DNA of 5,607 bases from Prevotellaceae bacterium (GTDB lineage Bacteria > Bacteroidota > Bacteroidia > Bacteroidales > UBA932), in NCBI GenBank assembly GCA_031254635.1, contig JAIRUB010000139.1:1-5607 (forward strand). Direction: 5' to 3'. Within the stretch, counting starts at the first letter, position 1. The number at the start of each line of letters is the position of its first letter. Positions 1 through 5,607 of this stretch are shown piece after piece. The notes under the pieces were generated by a model. The model ran no database searches and was not told the DNA's origin. It saw only the letters and a list, made by a program, of their open reading frames with translations. The translations under genes were made by a program, and so were the position numbers.

Positions 1-167
1 ATAGTTAGTCGAAATTATTCTTCCCCAACTGCCAAATGATTAAATATTTATAATGTATTGACAGTGAGCAACTTGATTGCGTTGTGGTAGATAAAATACT
101 GAATGTGAGAGAATTATGGCAATAATGGAGTAGCTGAGTAATTGAATTTGTGTTAATTCGAGGTTGT

Positions 168-210
168 TTCGGCGCTACCTGCTTCGTTTTTCGCAGCCGC
201 AATGACGGTG
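168..210. repeat. Probable dispersed-repeat remnant (CGTCATTGCG-type)
   Basis: On the minus strand this stretch reads CCGTCATTGCGGCTGCGAAA, then ACGAAGCAGG. The CGTCATTGCG...CGAAGCA arrangement resembles intergenic repeats that I recall being scattered through many Bacteroidota genomes and often mis-annotated as small proteins. It is visibly more GC-rich than the sequence on either side. Only one copy is in the window, so the repeat status rests on recollection of the motif. Confidence 0.35.
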
Positions 211-324
211 GGCGCAAAGAACAGAGTCGGTCTATGATACCGCCCAAAACTAACAATGTATTGCGTACTATTAGTCTGTGTATACCTTTCTTATGCTTTA
301 TACACCTCATATATTTTGTACACC

Positions 325-342
325 TAACTTTAGACAAAGTTA
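325..342. repeat. Perfect 7-bp inverted repeat overlapping the -7 element
   Basis: TAACTTT (325-331) and AAAGTTA (336-342) are perfect reverse complements around a 4-base centre, AGAC. The right arm contains most of the predicted -7 box. A dyad of this size at this position could be an operator for a dimeric repressor. It could equally be a short chance palindrome in AT-rich DNA. Confidence 0.5.
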
Positions 343-365
343 ATACTATTTTTGGGATTTACAAA
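335..365 (-). promoter_or_regulatory. Candidate Bacteroidota sigma-ABfr-type promoter reading leftward
   Basis: On the minus strand TTTG (365-362) is followed by exactly 19 bases and then TAACTTTG (342-335), matching the Bacteroidota consensus of TTTG at -33 and TAnnTTTG at -7. Transcription would start near 325-330 and run toward the left edge. No convincing gene follows inside the window, so the target would lie beyond position 1 after a long leader. The TTTG element is the end of a T8 tract, so a chance match remains possible. Confidence 0.45.
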
Positions 366-382
366 AAAAAGCGAAAAAAAAT

Positions 383-401
383 CGTAAGCGTAAGACGTAA
401 G
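383..401. repeat. Triple CGTAAG hexamer repeat
   Basis: CGTAAG occurs at 383-388, 389-394 and 396-401, the last copy offset by one base. It is followed by GGCGG and T6, and preceded by two A8 tracts (363-370 and 374-381) separated by GCG. The copies are direct, so they do not form a hairpin, and this is not a recognisable intrinsic terminator. Confidence 0.6.
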
Positions 402-436
402 GCGGTTTTTTGGTGAAGTGGGGAAATTAGAGAAAA

Positions 437-459
437 TTGTTCATTATTCATTGTTCATT
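437..459. repeat. Tandem heptamers immediately after the last gene of the operon
   Basis: The plus strand reads ATTGTTC, ATTATTC, ATTGTTC, then AT: three period-7 units of consensus ATTRTTC, with the 10-mer ATTGTTCATT occurring twice (437-446 and 450-459). The array touches the TAA of the partner gene (461-459) and continues into the non-coding side. It differs in sequence from the heptamer array at 1684-1712 but shares its period. Confidence 0.65.
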
Positions 460-1682
460 TATGTTAAGTGGCATAAATTCGGACGGCCGATTAGATATTC
501 ATAATTTGCAGGCGAAGGGCAAAGATATTGATACAAACAACCGGAGCAGGGCGCTTCGCTGCGTATCTTACGCCAAGCGGTGTTGTCGTTCATCTCTTTG
601 TTGATTAAATCCAAGAGGGTGTCTGTTGTTATATTTCCTAATGCAGAACTGTTGACGTTAGCGTAAACCTCTCCATCGGGCATAAGGGTTAAGGAACCGA
701 AAAAATTGGTATTTAATTTTTGATGGGCAAAAATTTCGCAAAATGATAAAGGGTTGGAAAAAATATCGTCTTTTGTAAGGTAAACATTTTCTTCGAAAAA
801 ATGCTTGTTCATCTCCGTATATATGGGATGCAGCCTGTAATTGGTAATAGCGTGTATGCTGAACAGATGCTCTGCCTGATTATAATCTTCTTCGCCGGTA
901 ATAAAGAAATGAAAGGTAGCTTGTTCTTTGCTCAAACGGTTTACACAAGCGGAAAATGCCGATTCGTTTACAGGAAAAGTAACGGGTATATCATACTTGT
1001 AACCGGAAAATAATGTTTCAGCCTTAGCTATATTCAAATAATGCAGCCACAAATGAGTCCGCTCTTTGAAAGGTTGCAGCATTGTTTCCAATTCTTCATA
1101 GTGTGCATATTGCAATATGTTTCCGCCCAAAATATTTAACTTCCCGACAGGTGCGTGTTGTGTTTTGGCAAGAATGTTTTGCAACATTTTTTTGCTTAAA
1201 TCTTGTTGTTTGCTATTTGACGTACAGCACATATTTTGCCGAAAACAAGTTGTACACAAAGGGCATTGTGCGCTACAGGCATCGTTAACATAGATATTCA
1301 ATTCCAACAAATAATGCAATACGTCTTCGCCGGTGAAACGTTCCCTGTCTTTTTGCAGTTTTTCTATGTCGCGCTGCAAATTCAATACCGGCATTAACTG
1401 TATGGGTTTTTCCTGTGAGCTGTCAACTAAGCCACCCATATCTTTTTCGATAAATTCGGCAATAAAAGACTTGTAGGGCGCTGTGTCCAATTGTTTTTCT
1501 TCGATAGAAACCGCTCCCAGATTGTGTTTTTGGTGCAATTCCTGCATTAAGGCAACAACTTCTTTTGTGTTGTTTTCCATATAAGCGCCGGTTTGGGTGT
1601 GATACAACAGCAATTGCTCGTTTTTGATGCAACAATATACCTGGGGGAAGATGTGTAACCAATAATTTTTAGCTATGTTCAT
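459..1682 (-). CDS. Radical-SAM-like partner protein ('pseudo-rSAM' family of GG-Bacteroidales systems)
   Basis: A 407-residue protein that I recognise as the TIGR04150-like companion of the maturase immediately upstream. The N-terminus (NYWLHIFPQVY, then LLLYHTQTGAYME at 25-37) resembles the start of PqqD/RRE-like peptide-binding modules; this is a resemblance by eye only. The centre is radical-SAM-like: ELNIYVNDAC then C136-x3-C140-x2-C143, further cysteines at 146, 152 and 153, and LNILGGN at 182-188 where active enzymes carry GGEP. The C-terminus is SPASM-like: C315, MPDGEVYAN, C379-x2-C382-x5-C388 and C404. The cysteine expected after the PDG turn is Asn342. The family label says catalytically dead, but the cluster motif is intact here, so a second active enzyme is possible. 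The start ATG at 1680-1682 gives an N-terminus fitting the family. The spacer to the upstream gene is 39 bp with no obvious ribosome-binding site, and the same transcript is likely. Confidence 0.85.
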   Translation of the reverse strand: MNIAKNYWLHIFPQVYCCIKNEQLLLYHTQTGAYMENNTKEVVALMQELHQKHNLGAVSIEEKQLDTAPYKSFIAEFIEKDMGGLVDSSQEKPIQLMPVLNLQRDIEKLQKDRERFTGEDVLHYLLELNIYVNDACSAQCPLCTTCFRQNMCCTSNSKQQDLSKKMLQNILAKTQHAPVGKLNILGGNILQYAHYEELETMLQPFKERTHLWLHYLNIAKAETLFSGYKYDIPVTFPVNESAFSACVNRLSKEQATFHFFITGEEDYNQAEHLFSIHAITNYRLHPIYTEMNKHFFEENVYLTKDDIFSNPLSFCEIFAHQKLNTNFFGSLTLMPDGEVYANVNSSALGNITTDTLLDLINKEMNDNTAWRKIRSEAPCSGCLYQYLCPSPANYEYLIGRPNLCHLT

Positions 1683-1683
1683 T

Positions 1684-1712
1684 AGTTTACGGTTTACAAG
1701 TTTACAGTTAAC
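1684..1712. repeat. Degenerate tandem heptamers in the spacer between the two radical SAM genes
   Basis: On the plus strand the units are AGTTTAC (1684-1690), GGTTTAC (1691-1697), then after one extra A, AGTTTAC (1699-1705) and AGTTAAC (1706-1712). In the sense direction the array reads as GTAAAC-type units ending one base before the ATG at 1682. It fills most of the 39-bp spacer and sits exactly where the translation initiation region of the partner protein must be. Copy-number change here could alter initiation (inference). Confidence 0.7.
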
Positions 1713-1721
1713 GGCAATGTT

Positions 1722-2969
1722 TTATTCTACTATGACTTCTTCCATGATTCGGTAATAATCTTCGGGGTGTTTGCGTAAAAAGTCCATTTGTGCAGCCCTG
1801 TATTCTTCAAAAACCTGCTTATTCATAAAACCATAACAAATAGGATTCCCTTCCAAATCATTTAGATTGAAGATACATTGAATGCAGGCTTTAGTATTAT
1901 GGCAATGGCTGCATTGTTTTTCCATTTTTGCGTACCAGGCGTTGTATTTGTTGGCGATTTCCTGTACATCAAGATTTACGCCTGCTTCCGACACAGAACC
2001 CAAGGCAAATTGATGACCGATGCGTTCGCAAGGTAGAATTTTACCGTTTACCGTAACAAACATTCTTCTACTAAAAGGTAAACAAGTCCCTGTTGGAACA
2101 AGTTTAACATCCGAATATTCAAACAGCAAGTCTGCATAGTCATGGTATTTAAAACCGCTGTATTGATGTAAGAAAGCAGTTACGCTTTGGTAGGTGCCAG
2201 TTCGTAGAAACATATCCTGTTCTATAGCTTCATAGTGTTCGGCTTGGTATAAGCTTTCTTGCGAATTACGATAGGTTTGTTGAAATAACTCTACCTTATC
2301 GGGCTTAATACCCATATTGTTTAATTCGCCGATGCTTGGAATTTTATTGTATTTATCTTTAATAAACCGGTAAATGCTTTCTACTGAATTACGGTTGTGC
2401 AACACAGCATTGAAGTTAACTTTTTGCTCAAAGTAATCGGAATATTTTTCACACAGAGTGTCTACGTTTTTGATGATGCGTGGGAATGAGGGATTACCTG
2501 CTTTATCTACACGATAGGAAGTGTTGTATTCGTCACCGTCTAAACTAATCAACAAATTAAACCGGTGTTTTACTAAAAAACCCATATACCTGTCCAATAG
2601 GATGGCATTGGTAGTCATCGAAAAGGTAAAATTGCGATGCGGACAATGAATATTGTTTATATAAGCTACAATGGTTTCTATAAAAGGCATATTGAGCAAT
2701 GGCTCGCCGCCGTAGAAACTGATATACACATTACGCTTGGCAGATACATTGTAAGTTGAATTCCATAATTCTACCAAGTAATCTATCAATACTTTTGCGG
2801 CATCAATATTCATCATCTTATTTTCCCGCTTATCATAATCTTCATAAAACTCCCCATAACCGCAGTATTTACAGCGCAGATTGCAGGCATCGGTAACTTC
2901 AAAGGTGAGTTGCTTGAGGTTAGCAAGCTGACGTTGGATAATATCAATGCTTAATAAATCGTTTACCAT
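1722..2969 (-). CDS. Radical SAM/SPASM peptide maturase, GG-Bacteroidales type
   Basis: A 415-residue radical SAM enzyme expected to modify a ribosomal precursor peptide in the cytoplasm, using S-adenosylmethionine and several [4Fe-4S] clusters. Visible motifs: FEVTDACNLRCKYC with cluster cysteines C29, C33 and C36; the SAM-binding-type FYGGEP at 85-90; SMTTNA at 117-122; ISLDGDE at 141-147. The C-terminal SPASM domain is complete: C296, GKILPC (G309-x4-C314), C353-x2-C356-x5-C362-x2-C365 and C378, enough for two auxiliary clusters. The overall pattern, including CKYCGYGEFY and GTCLPFSRRMF, matches what I recall of the TIGR04148-type maturases. Start: ATG at 2967-2969, overlapping the upstream stop by 7 bp; an in-frame TAA at 2973-2975 rules out any earlier start. 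The first cluster cysteine is therefore only 28 residues from the N-terminus, whereas I recall relatives having an extra N-terminal domain of about 70-80 residues. The exact chemistry (thioether, C-C bond or epimerisation) cannot be read from the sequence. Confidence 0.9.
   Translation of the reverse strand: MVNDLLSIDIIQRQLANLKQLTFEVTDACNLRCKYCGYGEFYEDYDKRENKMMNIDAAKVLIDYLVELWNSTYNVSAKRNVYISFYGGEPLLNMPFIETIVAYINNIHCPHRNFTFSMTTNAILLDRYMGFLVKHRFNLLISLDGDEYNTSYRVDKAGNPSFPRIIKNVDTLCEKYSDYFEQKVNFNAVLHNRNSVESIYRFIKDKYNKIPSIGELNNMGIKPDKVELFQQTYRNSQESLYQAEHYEAIEQDMFLRTGTYQSVTAFLHQYSGFKYHDYADLLFEYSDVKLVPTGTCLPFSRRMFVTVNGKILPCERIGHQFALGSVSEAGVNLDVQEIANKYNAWYAKMEKQCSHCHNTKACIQCIFNLNDLEGNPICYGFMNKQVFEEYRAAQMDFLRKHPEDYYRIMEEVIVE
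2963..2969 (-). promoter_or_regulatory. Stop/start overlap coupling the barrel gene to the maturase
   Basis: On the minus strand the maturase ATG (2969-2967) lies inside the last codons of the upstream gene, whose TAA is at 2965-2963. The genes are in different frames. No Shine-Dalgarno-like sequence precedes this ATG; the upstream bases are AT-rich. Reinitiation by ribosomes finishing the barrel gene is the simplest reading, which would tie maturase output to outer-membrane protein output. Confidence 0.7.
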
Positions 2970-5607
2970 AATTTAAATTTAACCGTCATTAAAATTTGGG
3001 AAGGACGTATGTCATAGACATAGACAAATTCACTTGTCTCGCTATAGGAGGCCATAATGTGTTGCCCTGTATTAAAAATATTCGACCATTTTGCCATTAT
3101 TTCTAATTTTGAAGTTTTATATCTCAGATTTACATCTGCAAAAAATTTGTTGTTTTCATCAGATACAGCGTTGTTGTAGTAATGCTCTACACTACTCCCT
3201 ATGCTCCAATTAGTCCAAGGAAAGAGATTAATGATTAGATAGTTGGATAATGATTGTATAGTAGGGTTCTCCTGTGTACTGTTTTCTATTGCTATTTTGC
3301 TGTTGTTCCACAATGAGGCGAGGCTAATACTGCCCCAGGAGGCTACTTGTGATTCTATAGTCGGTTTAACCCAGTAACCGTAATAGCGAAAATCTGTTAA
3401 TTCCCCTTGATTCATTTGCACCGCCGACATTGTGTAGTAATTTGCCGATAAAGAAACCGTGCTATTGTTTAAAGCATAAAAAGCCTTGCTGATAGACCCG
3501 CCAATACCGTAAGTGTCGGAGGAAGTTGGTTGGTGAATCGCTTGTTGTATCTGTAAAATACCGTTATAACTCAGGTCGTACATCATATTGGAAGAAAAAT
3601 GTTCGTACATTAAGTTAATGTTAAAGAACAAAGCTTTTAAGGGATTTCTGTAAGCAAAACTCAAGGCAGCGCTGTTGGTTGTTGCATCTGCCAGCGTGCC
3701 GTCATATTTGTTAAAGTTCCTGTAATTGCGCATAATGTAACCGGTGTAAGTATTATTGATGTTTCCTAAATTGTCGTACCTCCCGTAATTAGCCCGAATA
3801 TTCCAGTAGCGATTCGGCCTGTATCTCACTATCAACGACGGATTGAATAAAACACGGTTTATTGTTTGCCGACTATCCGGCAGTTTATCGTTTATAAGCA
3901 AATGATTATAACTTATCGGCAACGAGAACTCTATTTCAAAACGTCGCCAGGCATAGCTGTAATTAGCCGACAAGAATACTTTGTATTTTTCCCAACCCAA
4001 ATTGTTTTGCAAAGAATCGGGCGCAACAAGCATGGGTAAGCCGTTATTATCCCTTGCCTGTAGAAGAGACTGTAAGGATTGAACGGCGATGTCCAATCCT
4101 CCGTAATAATTTTGTCGAAAACCACGATTGGCAGTGGAAAAATTGAAGGAAGTGAGAGATACAAAATTATTAAAAGAAGTAGTTTGCCTCAATTGATTAT
4201 ACGGAAAGCCATTGCTCAGTATATCTTCATACAATCCCGGCTGTATGTGCAGCGATTGCGGGGTACGCACAAATCCATTGAAAGAATAAATACGATAACT
4301 TTTGTCGTTGGAAAAATTCCTTATAAATTCAAGTTTATTGGAAATATTATAAGAATTTGTATTTAATGCCTGATTAACAGTGTCAACAGTAGCAGCAATA
4401 CCGGTATTATCCACCCACGAGGCCGTTACATCCAAGGCATTGGTAAGGTAAAACCTGTCTTGGTTTACAGTATATTTAACCGTGGTATTCAAATTGTTGA
4501 TTTGCCGTACAGCATCCAATGTTTCATCTACTATTAGAATGTTATTATTTGGAAGATAATAAGAGGAACGTGACCGACTGTTGCTGTTTTGCCGGTCATT
4601 ATAATAATTGACATTAGCAACAACTTCAGATTCATTGGGGAAGACACGTAAAATATTTGTACTAGCCATATTGATGTTGTTAAATAAATAGCGGTCAACC
4701 TTAATTTCGGGAGGTGTGGGTGCCAATACCGACAATAATTTCCCATCATACAGCATATTATCTCTATCGGAATAAAAAGCGGTTAACTCATTGGAAACAT
4801 CGTTGCCGGAGTTATTTCCCTTGTACATATTAATGCTTTGCATTTTTCGGGCAAAATACAGGCTTATCAACTCATTTTCCCACAGCAAGGGCGCAGCCCC
4901 AAGTCCTATCTGAGCCATTGCGTTCCAAACACCGCGCACATTGCTTTTCAAAGTTAAGTTAATAGCCGCTTGGTCAGATGGCTGTGAATTAGCCAAGGCT
5001 TTTATGGGTTGATGAAATTCATAAACCTGCACCGAGGCTATATCCTGAACCGAAATATTATTGGTAGCAATAGCATAACGGCCTTGCAAAAGGTCTAAAT
5101 TCTCTACATAAAATTTAATGATTGATTTTCCTTGGTACGATATTAATCCACTTTTGGAAACCTCTATGCCGGGCATTTTTTTTAGCACATCGCCTATTAC
5201 GCGGTCGCTTTTGCCGGCAAAGGATGCTACAAAATACGTGAGGGTGTCGCCTTTTTGTGAAATAGGCTCCGCCTTTACCACTACTTCTTTCAAATTAACA
5301 GGGGCTTCGGCTAATGCAAAATTAAGTGTTTGCGAAAGGGGCCTAATTTCACGGATTACTTTTTCGTAATCGAAACCAGTTAAGGTAAGTTGCAGGCTAT
5401 CAATGTTACCGTTATACTGCAACCGGTAATAGCCCTTGTTGTCGGATAAAGCATAAGCCAAGATATTGGCGCTGCCCTTGGGATTAAGCAGCACATTGAT
5501 GCCTGCAAGGGCTTGCCCTGCCTTATCTGTAACAGTACCTTGAATAACAATTTGCCCCGATAAACAATGACTGCATAACAAAAAGCCGGCTACACAAACA
5601 ATAAACA
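2963..5607 (-). CDS. TonB-dependent-receptor-like outer membrane protein with carboxypeptidase-like regulatory domain (5' end cut off by window)
   Basis: Likely an outer-membrane beta-barrel of the Bacteroidota TonB-dependent-receptor superfamily. The reading frame stays open to the right edge. The last bases visible are the TG of an NTG codon, which could be the ATG, followed by a hydrophobic FIVCVAGFLL stretch and LSGQ, which reads as a signal peptide. The TTG at 5579-5581 is therefore an internal codon and not the start. Counting from that TTG: a carboxypeptidase-regulatory-like beta domain at about 12-92 (IQGTVTDKAGQALAG), the linker LKEVVVKA at 97-104, a plug-like domain at about 105-212 (VLKKMPGIEV, FYVENLDLL, QPIKAL), then a barrel rich in alternating aromatic strands to residue 872. 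The protein ends in FKLW, a terminal aromatic typical of barrel beta-signals. No SusD-like partner is visible. Its stop overlaps the maturase start, so the two are probably co-translated. The substrate is unknown; export or uptake of the operon's peptide is an inference. Confidence 0.88.
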   Translation of the reverse strand, partial: FIVCVAGFLLCSHCLSGQIVIQGTVTDKAGQALAGINVLLNPKGSANILAYALSDNKGYYRLQYNGNIDSLQLTLTGFDYEKVIREIRPLSQTLNFALAEAPVNLKEVVVKAEPISQKGDTLTYFVASFAGKSDRVIGDVLKKMPGIEVSKSGLISYQGKSIIKFYVENLDLLQGRYAIATNNISVQDIASVQVYEFHQPIKALANSQPSDQAAINLTLKSNVRGVWNAMAQIGLGAAPLLWENELISLYFARKMQSINMYKGNNSGNDVSNELTAFYSDRDNMLYDGKLLSVLAPTPPEIKVDRYLFNNINMASTNILRVFPNESEVVANVNYYNDRQNSNSRSRSSYYLPNNNILIVDETLDAVRQINNLNTTVKYTVNQDRFYLTNALDVTASWVDNTGIAATVDTVNQALNTNSYNISNKLEFIRNFSNDKSYRIYSFNGFVRTPQSLHIQPGLYEDILSNGFPYNQLRQTTSFNNFVSLTSFNFSTANRGFRQNYYGGLDIAVQSLQSLLQARDNNGLPMLVAPDSLQNNLGWEKYKVFLSANYSYAWRRFEIEFSLPISYNHLLINDKLPDSRQTINRVLFNPSLIVRYRPNRYWNIRANYGRYDNLGNINNTYTGYIMRNYRNFNKYDGTLADATTNSAALSFAYRNPLKALFFNINLMYEHFSSNMMYDLSYNGILQIQQAIHQPTSSDTYGIGGSISKAFYALNNSTVSLSANYYTMSAVQMNQGELTDFRYYGYWVKPTIESQVASWGSISLASLWNNSKIAIENSTQENPTIQSLSNYLIINLFPWTNWSIGSSVEHYYNNAVSDENNKFFADVNLRYKTSKLEIMAKWSNIFNTGQHIMASYSETSEFVYVYDIRPSQILMTVKFKLW

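Larger units (their letters stand above)
1..458. other. Intergenic region downstream of the operon, no convincing gene
   Basis: This stretch follows the last gene and reaches the left edge. The longest open frames on either strand have low-complexity or repeat-derived translations and no recognisable domain. One minus-strand frame (ATG at 310, TAA at 7-5, 101 codons) follows the predicted promoter, but it runs through the dispersed-repeat remnant and resembles no family I know. No hairpin followed by a T tract was found for terminating the operon, and no tRNA or other structured RNA was recognised. Confidence 0.6.

Noticed and set aside
41..50. TAAATATTTA perfect palindrome
   Set aside because: It is an all-AT decamer in AT-rich intergenic DNA, expected by chance and without an associated promoter element.
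5..310. Minus-strand frame of 101 codons with an LLVLGG stretch, downstream of the predicted promoter, considered as a GG-type precursor peptide
   Set aside because: It is too long and basic for such a precursor, its GG context lacks the usual leader pattern, and the middle of the frame is the dispersed-repeat remnant. The translation looks like non-coding DNA.
150..416. Plus-strand frame of 88 codons
   Set aside because: Its translation ends in lysine-rich homopolymer sequence from the A8 tracts and shows no domain. It crosses the repeat remnant and opposes the operon direction.
361..420. Possible intrinsic terminator of the operon
   Set aside because: T-rich runs exist on the minus strand, but the adjacent CGTAAG copies are direct and not inverted, so no GC stem precedes a T tract.
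801..1288. Plus-strand open frames inside the partner gene
   Set aside because: They are antisense shadows of a well-supported coding region and show no domain.
5579..5581. TTG as the start codon of the barrel protein
   Set aside because: Starting here would cut away the hydrophobic FIVCVAGFLL part of the signal peptide, which stays in frame to the window edge. The true start is at or beyond the edge.

Overview
The window looks like chromosomal DNA from a member of the Bacteroidota. The evidence is a carboxypeptidase-like regulatory domain fused to a TonB-receptor-type plug and barrel, AT-rich spacers with no strong Shine-Dalgarno sequence, a TTTG-N19-TAnnTTTG promoter, and a radical SAM pair of the type seen in 'GG-Bacteroidales' peptide-maturation systems. 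Genus cannot be told from the sequence alone.

Layout. All three convincing genes lie on the minus strand and read right to left as one probable operon. From the right edge to 2963 is a large outer-membrane TonB-dependent-receptor-like protein whose start codon lies at or just beyond the window edge. It overlaps by 7 bp a radical SAM/SPASM peptide maturase (2969-1722). After a 39-bp spacer made mostly of short tandem heptamers comes a second radical-SAM-like protein (1682-459) of the family usually labelled 'pseudo-rSAM'. Positions 1-458 hold no convincing gene. That stretch carries another heptamer repeat, a triple CGTAAG repeat beside two A8 tracts, a good minus-strand Bacteroidota promoter overlapping a perfect palindrome, and what looks like a dispersed-repeat remnant.

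How the genes may work together (inference). The SPASM enzyme would modify a ribosomally made precursor peptide. The partner would assist with peptide binding or do a second reaction. The outer-membrane barrel would move the product, or a cognate ligand, across the outer membrane. No precursor peptide gene is visible; the most likely place is beyond the right edge, upstream of the barrel gene.

Most notable points: the so-called pseudo-enzyme here keeps an intact C-x3-C-x2-C cluster motif inside a six-cysteine patch but has a lesion in its C-terminal SPASM-like region; the maturase begins only 28 residues before its first cluster cysteine, with an in-frame stop just upstream; and the outer-membrane gene is translationally overlapped with the maturase.
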